A stretch of 64,000 bases of DNA, from contig NZ_AUKZ01000003.1 of the NCBI RefSeq assembly GCF_000425025.1, positions 1 to 64,000 of the forward strand, written 5' to 3'. The notes under the pieces are model-generated. The model made no database searches. It worked only from the letters and a program-made list of their open reading frames with translations, and was not told the origin of the DNA. The DNA comes from Streptococcus castoreus DSM 17536. GTDB lineage: Bacteria > Bacillota > Bacilli > Lactobacillales > Streptococcaceae. Positions 8,143-16,066 of the stretch are shown here, piece by piece. Each line of letters begins with the position of its first letter. Positions within the stretch are counted from its first letter, which is position 1. Position numbers and translations under genes: made by a program.

Positions 8143-8676
8143 ATGGCTGAATTTTGGGATGTTTACACTGTTGATAGGGAAAAGACGGGGCAAATGATGA
8201 AACGTGGTGATGAGTTTGAGGTTGGTGCTTATCATTTGGTAGTGCATATTTGCTTGTTTAATGATAAGGGAGAGATGTTAATCCAGCAACGTCAGAAGGA
8301 TAAAGAGGGCTGGCCAAGTTTTTGGGATGTGACGGTTGGAGGTAGTGCTCTCGCAGGTGAAACGGCTCAAGAAGCAGCTATGCGAGAACTTGAGGAAGAA
8401 TTGGGATTATCCTTGGATTTAACGGGTATGAGACCACATTTCACGATTAATTTTAATAAGGGGTTTGATGATACTTTTTTGGTGAGAAAGCCTGTTGATT
8501 TAGAGACTTTGATCCTTCAGAAAGAAGAGGTCCAAGCGGTGCGTTGGGCGAGTTGTGCTGAAATTTTGGCAATGATTGATGAGGGAAGTTTTATACCTTA
8601 TTATAAAAGCATGATTACTTTGCTTTTTGATTGGTGTGTAGGTTATGGTGCCTATCAAAAAATATCTGAGAAATAA
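8143..8676 (+). CDS. NUDIX hydrolase
   Basis: A 177-residue cytoplasmic NUDIX hydrolase. The NUDIX box reads GGSALAGETAQEAAMRELEE then ELG, matching G-x5-E-x7-R-E-x-x-E-E-x-G with its metal-binding glutamates. The N-terminal part (MAEFWDVYTVDREKTG) and the QQRQKDKEGWPSFWDVTVGG segment resemble IPP-isomerase-like NUDIX proteins of unknown substrate in streptococci. An in-frame ATG at 8122 precedes it, but GGAGG at 8132-8136 sits at the right distance from the ATG at 8143, which I use. It stands alone between decayed regions. Confidence 0.88.
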   Translation: MAEFWDVYTVDREKTGQMMKRGDEFEVGAYHLVVHICLFNDKGEMLIQQRQKDKEGWPSFWDVTVGGSALAGETAQEAAMRELEEELGLSLDLTGMRPHFTINFNKGFDDTFLVRKPVDLETLILQKEEVQAVRWASCAEILAMIDEGSFIPYYKSMITLLFDWCVGYGAYQKISEK

Positions 8677-8819
8677 CTTCTTTCAATTTTTGAGAGCAGC
8701 GGGTTTGGGTCATATTTAGTTAATTGTTATTGGAATCGTATTTAATCCATTTGACTTGCAAATGCTCACTTTTCCCCTATAATGGTACTATTAACTTGTG
8801 TGTTAAAAGGAGGGGGATA

Positions 8820-9095
8820 ATGTCAATTTCTATTTTTTTGGAATTAATTGAAGTTAAGGCAAAGGCAGCTAGTGTCTTTCCTTTTCTTATTGGACTTTGT
8901 TTTAGTTATTATTACTATGGTTCAATGCGTCTATTTTTGGTGAGTTTATTTTTTGTTTCTATGCTTTTTTTCAATATGTTTGGAATAACTATAATGATTT
9001 CTGTCATGTTCATGATAGGAATTATCAGTGTGACACCAACATTATTGGCAGAGAGACTTTCTTTGAAAATGGTGAAGAGGAAGTCACCGCTATAA
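8820..9095 (+). pseudogene. Truncated UbiA/MenA-type prenyltransferase
   Basis: Starting at an ATG with a strong AGGAGGGGG site, the protein begins MSISIFLELIEVKAKAASVF PFLIG, the typical N terminus of streptococcal MenA-like prenyltransferases, followed by two membrane segments. It loses homology after about 50 residues (FFNMF, where the family continues to an ND-x-x-D metal site) and stops at ~91 residues instead of ~300. The aspartate-rich prenyl-diphosphate sites are missing, so it cannot be active. The genuine family partner, a polyprenyl diphosphate synthase, is present as a fossil on the opposite strand just after it. Confidence 0.7.
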
Positions 9096-9430
9096 ACAGC
9101 AATATCTTCCCAAATTGACTTTGGGCGGTTTGATGACCACACCTTAAAGGCGAATCATCTATGATGTCATCGTGAATCAGGGTTGCTAGGTGCAATATTT
9201 AAGAGAGGTGGCAATAGTGAGTAGTTTGCTTTGATTAGTGGTTTTGGGTTACCCAAATTCAGAGAAGAGGAAAAAGAGGGCTGGGTGCAGGTGTTTGCCA
9301 TCGGCTGTGCTTAAATCAACAATATCTTTTTTGATAATAGGATTTTTGAATGATTACTCGTTTTTCTATCAGGGTACAGACTTGCTTGATCTTAGTTTGC
9401 ACATGAGGATTTGCTCCAAAGTGCAGACAT
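9040..9430 (-). pseudogene. Fossil polyprenyl (heptaprenyl) diphosphate synthase
   Basis: Read on the minus strand from an ATG at 9430 with AAGGAG upstream, pieces in shifting frames give STADGKHLHPALFFLFSEFG, LATLIHDDIIDDSPLR, GHQTAQSQFGK and DIAVYSGDFLFT. The DDIIDD block is the first aspartate-rich motif of trans-polyprenyl diphosphate synthases and the G-K-x-L-H-P-A segment is its usual N-terminal signature. At least three frameshifts separate the pieces and the C-terminal two thirds are missing. In respiring streptococci this enzyme supplies the side chain of menaquinone. Confidence 0.75.
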
Positions 9431-9672
9431 GATGATACTCCTTGGTGATGTTATTTTTTATTTTACTGTATTTAGAATGGTATTGCTAGGATAAGTGTTG
9501 AGAACGATAGTTTCTTATCCATTAGTAAGGAAATTTTAAAGTCAAACATTTTGATAGAAAAGGCATAGATAATTAGAAGAGATATTTGAAAATTGGAATA
9601 ACTATAATTATTTGAATTTTTTAGAAGGTTTGTGTATATTGATAATGTATTGATATTAAAATAAGGAGTATT

Positions 9673-10524
9673 ATGGTGACAATCATTGAGAGAGCTCCTG
9701 CAAAGATAAATCTAGGGTTAGATGTTCAGGGGAAGCGACCGGACGGGTATCATGAGTTGTCAATGGTCATGGTTAGTGTTGACCTTTGTGATTATGTGAC
9801 AGTTGATCATCTAGACGAGGACAAGATTGATTTTTCGTCAAATTGTTCTAAGATGCCTGTGAATCAACAAAATGATGCCTATAAGGTAGCACAATTAATG
9901 AAAGAAAAATTTCAGATTAAAACAGGGGTTTCTATTTTTTTGGAGAAACGTATCCCGGTTTGTGCTGGTATGGGAGGTGGATCTAGTGATGCAGCTGCCA
10001 CCATAAGGGCTTTGAATCAATTATGGCAACTGCGGCTCAGTCAAGAAGAAATGATTGAAATTGGGATGCAGATTGGTAGCGATGTTCCTTATTGTTTGTT
10101 TGCAGGATGTGCCCAAGTGACTGGTAAGGGAGAGGTGGTCAATCACATTGATGGTCATTTGTCGTCTTGGGTTGTTTTAGTTAAACCGGAGTTTGGAATT
10201 TCAACACGAACGGTTTTTCTAGATATTGACTGTGAAACGATTTCGCGGGTTCCTATTGATGATTTGGTTTGCGCTATTGAAGCGGGTGATTCTGCTGCTT
10301 TATTTGCTAAAATGGGAAATTCCTTGGAAGATATTTCCATTGCTAAGCGTCCTTTTATCCAAAAAATAAAGGATAAGATGCTAGAATCTGGTGCTGATGC
10401 GGCTTTGATGACAGGTAGTGGACCAACGGTTTTTGCCCTTTGCAAGACAGAAAAACAAGCAAATCGCGTAGTCAATAGTTTAAGAGGTTTTTGTAAAGAA
10501 GTTTATAAGGTGAGAACCCTTTGA
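9673..10524 (+). CDS. ispE: IspE-like 4-diphosphocytidyl-2-C-methyl-D-erythritol kinase
   Basis: A 283-residue GHMP kinase. It has the N-terminal APAKINLGLDVQGKRPDGYH block, the ATP-binding loop PVCAGMGGGSSDAAA (around residues 95-110), the IGSDVPYCLFAG segment with the catalytic aspartate, and the C-terminal GSGPTVFAL motif. The family phosphorylates CDP-methylerythritol in the MEP isoprenoid pathway. Streptococci of this group make isoprenoids by the mevalonate route and lack the rest of MEP, so its true substrate is uncertain. Start supported by AAGGAG five to six bases upstream. It lies 69 bases before adcR and probably has a separate promoter. Confidence 0.9.
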   Translation: MVTIIERAPAKINLGLDVQGKRPDGYHELSMVMVSVDLCDYVTVDHLDEDKIDFSSNCSKMPVNQQNDAYKVAQLMKEKFQIKTGVSIFLEKRIPVCAGMGGGSSDAAATIRALNQLWQLRLSQEEMIEIGMQIGSDVPYCLFAGCAQVTGKGEVVNHIDGHLSSWVVLVKPEFGISTRTVFLDIDCETISRVPIDDLVCAIEAGDSAALFAKMGNSLEDISIAKRPFIQKIKDKMLESGADAALMTGSGPTVFALCKTEKQANRVVNSLRGFCKEVYKVRTL

Positions 10525-10537
10525 ATCTGTGATAGAT

Positions 10538-10578
10538 TTGCGTCTTTGGGGGGCTTCGTGTTATAATTAACTGGTTAA
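10538..10578 (+). promoter_or_regulatory. adc promoter with AdcR operator
   Basis: A TATAAT -10 box (10562-10567) is preceded by a weak -35 (TTGCGT, 18-base spacer) and directly followed by TTAACTGGTTAA at 10567-10578. This is a perfect match to the AdcR box TTAACNRGTTAA known from streptococci. Bound zinc-AdcR would cover the transcription start and repress adcRCB when zinc is plentiful. Confidence 0.93.
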
Positions 10579-10593
10579 TGAAAGAGGGAAGTT

Positions 10594-11037
10594 ATGGGGA
10601 GTTTAGAAAAGAAACTTGATCGTTTAGTTAATCAAATTTTGTTGAAAGCTGAAAATCAACATGAGTTATTATTTGGCGCGTGCCAAAGTGATGTAAAGTT
10701 GACCAATACACAAGAACACATTTTAATGTTGCTTTCGCAAGATCGTCTAACCAATACGGATCTAGCTAGAAAATTAAATATTAGTCAAGCAGCTGTCACT
10801 AAGGCGATTAAGAGTCTGGTTAAGCAAGAGATGTTGGCAGGGACAAAAGATACTGTCGATGCTAGAGTGACTTATTTTGAATTGACAGATTTAGCCAAAC
10901 CGATTGCTAAAGAACATACTCATCATCATGACGAGACCTTGAACGTTTACAGCCGTTTATTGAAAAAATTCTCCGCAGAAGAGCAAATGGTTGTTGACAA
11001 ATTTTTAACAGTTTTCGCGGAGGAATTAGAAGGGTAG
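10594..11037 (+). CDS. adcR: Zinc-responsive MarR-family repressor AdcR
   Basis: A 147-residue MarR-type dimeric repressor. The winged helix is visible at LARKLNISQAAVTKAIKSLV (about residues 60-80). Zinc ligands typical of AdcR are present: Cys30 in LLFGACQSD, with the histidine cluster HTHHHDE around residues 108-113. It represses zinc uptake genes at high zinc. It is the first gene of adcRCB; three bases separate its stop from adcC. Its own operator lies just upstream, giving autoregulation. Confidence 0.95.
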   Translation: MGSLEKKLDRLVNQILLKAENQHELLFGACQSDVKLTNTQEHILMLLSQDRLTNTDLARKLNISQAAVTKAIKSLVKQEMLAGTKDTVDARVTYFELTDLAKPIAKEHTHHHDETLNVYSRLLKKFSAEEQMVVDKFLTVFAEELEG

Positions 11038-11040
11038 TTA

Positions 11041-11760
11041 ATGAGATATATTACAGTGGAAAACCTGTCCTTTCAATATGATAGTGAGCCTGTTTTAGAA
11101 GGAATCAATTATCATTTGAATAGTGGGGAGTTTGTCACAATGACCGGCGAGAACGGTGCTGCAAAGTCAACGTTGATTAAGGCGACCTTGGGCATTTTAA
11201 AACCAAAAGTTGGTCACGTTATTATCGCCAGACAGAATAGTGAAGGTAAAAAGTTAAGAATTGCTTACTTGCCACAACAAGTAGCTAGTTTTAATGCTGG
11301 TTTTCCATCGACAGTCTATGAATTTGTAAAATCGGGGAGATACCCACGACGTGGTTGGTTTAGAAAGCTGAATCAACACGACGAAGAGCATGTGCAAGCA
11401 AGTCTAGAGGCTGTTGGCATGTGGGAAAATCGTCATAAGGGAATTGGTAGTTTGTCAGGCGGTCAAAAACAGCGTGTTGTGATTGCACGGATGTTTGCTT
11501 CTGATCCTGATATTTTTGTGTTAGATGAACCGACAACGGGTATGGATAGTGGCACAACAGATACATTTTATGATTTGATGCATCATAGCGCTCATAAGCA
11601 TGGAAAAGCTGTTCTGATGATTACACATGACCCTGAAGAGGTTAAAGATTATGCAGATCGTAATATTCATCTGATCCGGAATCAAAATCTTCCTTGGCGT
11701 TGTTTTAACATTCACGATGCTGAGTCAGATGATGAGATTGGAGGGCATAACCATGCTTGA
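11041..11760 (+). CDS. adcC: Zinc ABC transporter ATP-binding protein AdcC
   Basis: A 239-residue cytoplasmic ATPase that powers zinc import through AdcB with an AdcA-type binding protein encoded elsewhere. Motifs: Walker [10 protein letters not shown] (Ala in place of the usual second Gly, a variant I recall as normal for streptococcal AdcC), signature LSGGQKQR, Walker B IFVLDEP and the switch histidine in ITHDPEE. The C terminus is histidine- and acid-rich (EIGGHNHA). Its last eight bases overlap the start of adcB. Confidence 0.95.
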   Translation: MRYITVENLSFQYDSEPVLEGINYHLNSGEFVTMTGENGAAKSTLIKATLGILKPKVGHVIIARQNSEGKKLRIAYLPQQVASFNAGFPSTVYEFVKSGRYPRRGWFRKLNQHDEEHVQASLEAVGMWENRHKGIGSLSGGQKQRVVIARMFASDPDIFVLDEPTTGMDSGTTDTFYDLMHHSAHKHGKAVLMITHDPEEVKDYADRNIHLIRNQNLPWRCFNIHDAESDDEIGGHNHA

Positions 11761-12565
11761 TATATTATCTTATGACTTTATGCAGCGTGCTGTGATGGCG
11801 GTGATTGCTATCAGTATTTTTGCCCCTATTTTAGGGATTTTCTTAATTTTACGCCGCCAAAGTTTGATGAGCGATACACTCAGTCACGTTTCTTTGGCTG
11901 GTGTTGCCTTTGGGGTGGTGCTTGGTATCTCTCCAACGCTTACGACTATTATTGTAGTTGTTTTGGCAGCTATTTTACTGGAATATCTTCGTGTGGTTTA
12001 TAAACACTATATGGAAATTTCAACGGCCATTTTGATGTCACTGGGTTTGGCACTTTCTCTCATTATCATGAGCAAATCCAACACTTCATCAAATATGAGT
12101 TTGGAGCAGTACCTTTTTGGGTCAATTATTACGATTAGCGGGGAACAAGTGATTGCCTTGTTTGCGATTGCGATGATTATTTTGGTCTTAACCGGTCTCT
12201 TTATTCGACCCATGTATATTTTGACCTTTGATGAGGACACTGCTTTTGTAGATGGCTTGCCAGTTCGCCTTATGTCTGTCCTCTTTAATATTGTTACCGG
12301 AGTTGCGATTGCTTTAACGATTCCAGCAGCAGGGGCACTATTGGTTTCAACTATTATGGTCTTGCCAGCAAGTATCGCTATGCGATTAGGGAAAAATTTT
12401 AAAGCTGTTATCTTTATTGGGATTCTTATTGGGTTTATTGGCATGTTTTCTGGTATTTTCCTTTCTTATTATTGGGAAACACCAGCCAGTGCAACCATTA
12501 CCATGATTTTTATCAGTATTTTCCTCGTGGTTAATCTGCTGTCATTGATTCGTAAAAAGTTGTAA
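11753..12565 (+). CDS. adcB: Zinc ABC transporter permease AdcB
   Basis: A 270-residue membrane protein with about eight hydrophobic helices, of the ABC-3 family that imports zinc or manganese. Characteristic stretches are [20 protein letters not shown] near the N terminus and [20 protein letters not shown] later. An earlier in-frame ATG at 11717 exists, but GGAGG lies eight bases before the ATG at 11753 and this start overlaps the adcC stop by eight bases, the usual coupled arrangement. A terminator follows within ten bases. Confidence 0.94.
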   Translation: MLDILSYDFMQRAVMAVIAISIFAPILGIFLILRRQSLMSDTLSHVSLAGVAFGVVLGISPTLTTIIVVVLAAILLEYLRVVYKHYMEISTAILMSLGLALSLIIMSKSNTSSNMSLEQYLFGSIITISGEQVIALFAIAMIILVLTGLFIRPMYILTFDEDTAFVDGLPVRLMSVLFNIVTGVAIALTIPAAGALLVSTIMVLPASIAMRLGKNFKAVIFIGILIGFIGMFSGIFLSYYWETPASATITMIFISIFLVVNLLSLIRKKL

Positions 12566-12573
12566 AAATACGG

Positions 12574-12601
12574 GCTTAGAACAGATGTTCTGGGCTTTTA
12601 T
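12574..12601 (+). terminator. adcRCB terminator
   Basis: A 9-bp stem with two G-U pairs (12574-12582 with 12587-12595), a four-base loop AGAT, and a following T-rich run, placed just after adcB. Confidence 0.75.
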
Positions 12602-12748
12602 TGATTGGTAGGTTTGTCATTTTAGTCAGTTGCAATTAGGTAGATAGGGACTGAGTAAGTTGAGTAATATAGATCAGAAATTGTGATTCGTTCTGGCTTT
12701 TTATAAGCTTATGCCAGTTGTAAATGGCGGTCGGTCATGTCGCAAATA

Positions 12749-13000
12749 TCAATATGGAATGGCAATAGGATAATAGTGAAAGTAGATTGCGATAGCTAAA
12801 GCAATTAGTGATACTCCAAGAGCAAGCCAGGAAAATATTTTCCTGTTTTTTCGATTGTAAAAAATGCTTAAAATACTTGTGACACTAGCGATTAAAGAAA
12901 GTTGAACGTATTCATAAGGGATGAAAATTAAAAAGCTATCTAATATGGAAACCATACTTAATATTAAGCTAATAGCTGGGAGTAATTTCTTTTCTGTCAT
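12749..13000 (-). CDS. Small membrane protein, function unknown
   Basis: An 83-residue hydrophobic protein with three likely membrane helices: near residues 7-27 (AISLILSMVSILDSFLIFIP), 33-47, and 56-77 (FSWLALGVSLIALAIAIYFH), with a basic loop NRKNRK between the second and third. An AAAGGA site precedes the ATG. It stands alone between adcB and the secreted-protein gene. No family was recognised with confidence; the pattern resembles DUF4190-type small membrane proteins. Confidence 0.65.
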   Translation of the reverse strand: MTEKKLLPAISLILSMVSILDSFLIFIPYEYVQLSLIASVTSILSIFYNRKNRKIFSWLALGVSLIALAIAIYFHYYPIAIPY

Positions 13001-13322
13001 CGTAAAATCCTTTCTTGAGTGACTCGTTGTAGATACGGTGCTTCAAAATGCTACCAATTCTTTTTATGTTAACTATTCTAATTATTTTAATACTTTTGCA
13101 ATGATCGTTATTTTTAAGCTGAATTATAACATGTTTGTCTCAAGAAGAACAGAAAAAAACTATTTTAATCAATAAAGGCAAAAAAGTGTATGTTAAAAAA
13201 GTACGGTTTAACACTTCTTCCCTTTGGAGAGGTGCATTAGCAGTAATATATTAACAGAATATTTGGGAAATATAGCGACATTTAACGGTGCTTATTGATC
13301 TGCTTACTAACTGGAATAGATA

Positions 13323-13351
13323 TTGTCTATTGATTGAAACTGGTATATACT
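13323..13351 (+). promoter_or_regulatory. Promoter of the secreted-protein gene at 13384
   Basis: TTGTCT at 13323-13328, a 17-base spacer and TATACT at 13346-13351 form a good sigma-A promoter, about 33 bases before the start codon. Confidence 0.65.
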
Positions 13352-13383
13352 AATGAAGCTAAGAATAAATAGGAGAGAGTTCA

Positions 13384-14103
13384 ATGAAAAAGAGTTTTAT
13401 TTTAGTGCTAATAGGGATGGTATTTTTAGGCGGTAGCTATAGCATACAAGCTGATAGTGCTTATGGCAGTTATAGCCCGTTAGGGAAGGGGTATTATGGT
13501 TATGATGATTATACCAATCCCCCAAAACCGACAGGTGATCAGTCCAAAATAGGTTTTAGAAATGATTGGAAAGATGCTAGAGATTTTGGTGTTAAACCTA
13601 TTAGAAAGGGAGATACTAAAATTGAAGTGAAAACAAATCCGGGAGCGGTAGTGAGGGTTTATAAAAAAAATCAAAGTGGAAACTGGGAAACTATCAACGA
13701 GAGTATAAAAGGAACTCCAGAAAGAAGTGGGACAAGTGGGGTTGTAGAGGAAAAAAATATTGATCAAAAACCCAAGTATGCGGTTGCTAATGAATCTGGT
13801 TGTGTGGCTTTTCCTCTGAATACTGAAGCACAGTTAGGGGATAAATATAGGCTTACAGTAACCATAGACGGTTTTTATCTTGCAGAGGGGGAATGGACTG
13901 TCGGTGAATCATTGCCAAAAGATGAGGAAGAAAGGGATGAGGTGGAGATTCAGAAGTTTATTAAGGAATTGGAAAGAAAAGAGCAGGAATACGACGCTTT
14001 AAATTCATTTAAAAAATGGCAGCAAGAAAAGGAAAATAAACCATGGTACCGTGGCATTCAAGATGCTTTGTGGAATTTCACAGATTGGGTAAGCTCTCCT
14101 TAA
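13384..14103 (+). CDS. Secreted protein of unknown function
   Basis: A 239-residue protein with a clear signal peptide (MKKSFILVLIGMVFLGGSYS then IQADS, cleavage near residue 24). The mature N terminus is rich in Tyr and Gly (AYGSYSPLGKGYYGYDDY). The middle contains a bacterial Ig-like segment: GDTKIEVKTNPGAVVRVYKK, later GCVAFPLNTEAQLGDKYRLT VTIDG. The C-terminal third is charged and helical and ends with tryptophan-rich WYRGIQDALWNFTDW. There is no LPXTG motif or lipobox, so it is probably released. AGGAG is seven to nine bases before the ATG. Known function: none that I recognise. It is monocistronic. Confidence 0.8.
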   Translation: MKKSFILVLIGMVFLGGSYSIQADSAYGSYSPLGKGYYGYDDYTNPPKPTGDQSKIGFRNDWKDARDFGVKPIRKGDTKIEVKTNPGAVVRVYKKNQSGNWETINESIKGTPERSGTSGVVEEKNIDQKPKYAVANESGCVAFPLNTEAQLGDKYRLTVTIDGFYLAEGEWTVGESLPKDEEERDEVEIQKFIKELERKEQEYDALNSFKKWQQEKENKPWYRGIQDALWNFTDWVSSP

Positions 14104-14600
14104 AATAAGATAACTGCTCTCAATCCCAAAAGAATGATTATCTTTATTCTATCTAAATTGAGGTTGGCGAAACCAACCAAAAAATCTTTGTCCACAATGA
14201 TGTAAAGAATCCTAAAAATCAATTTGAGGATGTTTGGGAAGCTCGTAGTTTTGTAACCGGTGGAGTATCATAGCTCCCTTCGCATAGCAGACTCCTACAG
14301 TGTGATTGCTATCTGTATACGTACAATACTACAGCAAACACTGTGCATCTCTCAGTGTCCCGAGACAAAAAGCAAGTGTTACAGTTGCAATAGCGAATAA
14401 AAATAATCTTTTTTCAGTTTCACTCTCCTAATGATTAAAATACTTAAGCAGTATAGCAAAATTAAGATTGGATGATTCGGTCATTTTTGGATTGATACTC
14501 ATTAATGATTTGAACTGATTCTGTAACAACAATAAAACAGGCATCTCCCCATGTTTTGCTTGAGTTTAGTTGTTAAAAGCATGAGACGGTTAATCACTAT
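14104..14600. other. Non-coding stretch with fragments of secreted proteins
   Basis: About 500 bases with no intact gene. On the plus strand, 14160-14271 encodes a closed fragment ending FEDVWEARSFVTGGVS that vaguely echoes the WKDARDFGV segment of the preceding secreted protein. On the minus strand near 14420-14330, a signal-peptide-like run LKKRLFLFAIATVTLAFCLG follows an AGGAG site and ends at a stop after about 29 codons. Both look like decayed secreted-protein genes. Confidence 0.4.
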
Positions 14601-14605
14601 CAGCA

Positions 14606-14640
14606 ATTAAAAAGCACCTTGAGAAGGTGCCATTCGTTTT
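14606..14640. terminator. Bidirectional terminator after tyrS
   Basis: A perfect 7-bp stem GCACCTT/AAGGTGC (14614-14620, 14624-14630) with loop GAG is flanked by an A-run on the left and a T-run on the right, so it could end transcripts in both directions. On the minus strand it terminates tyrS. Confidence 0.75.
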
Positions 14641-14695
14641 TTTAAAATTTCTGTCACAAGGTGTCACATTTTAGAGTTTTGTAAAGAAAAGCTGT

Positions 14696-15961
14696 TTAAT
14701 GATTACCAAAGAGGAGAACAGCGTATTTTTTCTTACCGCGGCGAACGACGGTTAATTGGTTGTCGATTTTGTCGGTTTCAGATAAGGTGTAATCTAAATC
14801 TTGGATACGCTCACCATTGATATAAATAGCACCATTTTGGACATCTTCACGTGCTTGTCGTTTTGATGAGGAAATACCAGCAGTGACTAAAATGTCTATG
14901 ATGTTTAGATTATCGTTTGTTTGAACGTGATAATTTGGTACGTTGCTCAAGCCTTGTTTTAATTCCTTGGCAGAAAGGTTCTTGATATTCCCGGCGAATA
15001 ACTGTTCGGTGATGTTGAGGGCTTGCTTGTAAGCTTCTTCGCCATGTACAAGAGTAACAACTTCACGTGCTAAAGTTTTTTGGGCTAAACGTTCATGACG
15101 TGCGGTATCAAATTGTGCTTCAATCTCTGCAATCTTATCTAGGGACAAGAAGGTGAAAATCTTTAAGAAACGCACTGCATCCTCATCCATAACGTTTAAC
15201 CAAAATTGGTACATTTCATATGGCGAGGTCTTGTCAGCGTCAAGCCAAATGGCATTTCCTTCTGATTTGCCGAATTTTTTTCCAGTTGAATCAGTAATTA
15301 ATGGTACCGTCATGACATGACCAATCTTATCGGCTTTTCTGCGGAGTAATTCTGTTCCTGCTGTCATATTTCCCCATTGATCCGAACCACCAATTTGGAG
15401 AGTCACATTATGCTTGGTGTTTAATTCATAGAAGTCATAGCCTTGCATGATCTGGTAAGCAAATTCAGTGTAAGAAATGCCTGTTTCAATTCGTTTTTTA
15501 ACGGAGTCTTTGCTCATCATGTAGTTGACAGTGAAGTATTTTCCGACATCGCGGAGAAAATCAATAAAGCTAATTTGTGAGAACCAGTCATAGTTGTTAA
15601 CAAGTTCAGCCTTATTAGCCCCATTTTCAAAATCAAGGAAATTGGATAGCTGGTTCTTGATTTTATCACTCCATTTGATAACGGTTTCTTTTGTTTGAAG
15701 GCTACGTTCAGCATCTTTAAAAGATGGGTCACCCACTAAACCAGTTGCTCCTCCAACGAGAGCATAAGGTTTATGACCTGCTAATTGCAAACGGCGTGAA
15801 GTCAGAATTGCCACTAGGTGACCAAGGTGAAGGCTGTCAGCTGTTGGATCATAACCAGTGTAATAGGATACTTGCCCTTCTGTTAGTGCTTTGACAAGGG
15901 CTTTTTCATCGGTCGTTTGAAAGACCAAGCCACGCGCTTTGAGTTCTTCAAAAATATTCAT
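14696..15961 (-). CDS. tyrS: Tyrosyl-tRNA synthetase
   Basis: A 421-residue class I synthetase that charges tRNA-Tyr. The HIGH-type motif appears as HLGHLVAI near residue 45, the tyrosine-binding [10 protein letters not shown] just before it, and the KMSKS-type loop as KFGKSEGNA near residue 230. The C-terminal S4 RNA-binding domain ([20 protein letters not shown]) is intact. It is divergent from pbp1B with ~100 bases between. No T-box leader fits in this space. Confidence 0.97.
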   Translation of the reverse strand: MNIFEELKARGLVFQTTDEKALVKALTEGQVSYYTGYDPTADSLHLGHLVAILTSRRLQLAGHKPYALVGGATGLVGDPSFKDAERSLQTKETVIKWSDKIKNQLSNFLDFENGANKAELVNNYDWFSQISFIDFLRDVGKYFTVNYMMSKDSVKKRIETGISYTEFAYQIMQGYDFYELNTKHNVTLQIGGSDQWGNMTAGTELLRRKADKIGHVMTVPLITDSTGKKFGKSEGNAIWLDADKTSPYEMYQFWLNVMDEDAVRFLKIFTFLSLDKIAEIEAQFDTARHERLAQKTLAREVVTLVHGEEAYKQALNITEQLFAGNIKNLSAKELKQGLSNVPNYHVQTNDNLNIIDILVTAGISSSKRQAREDVQNGAIYINGERIQDLDYTLSETDKIDNQLTVVRRGKKKYAVLLFGNH

Positions 15962-16066
15962 AGGCTTTCTCCATTCTCCTCTATAGTTTTCGAATCATTA
16001 TACCAAAAACTGTTATGGCTATGCAAGCTTTATCAAAGTTTGGTATAATGGACACTGAGGTATTTT

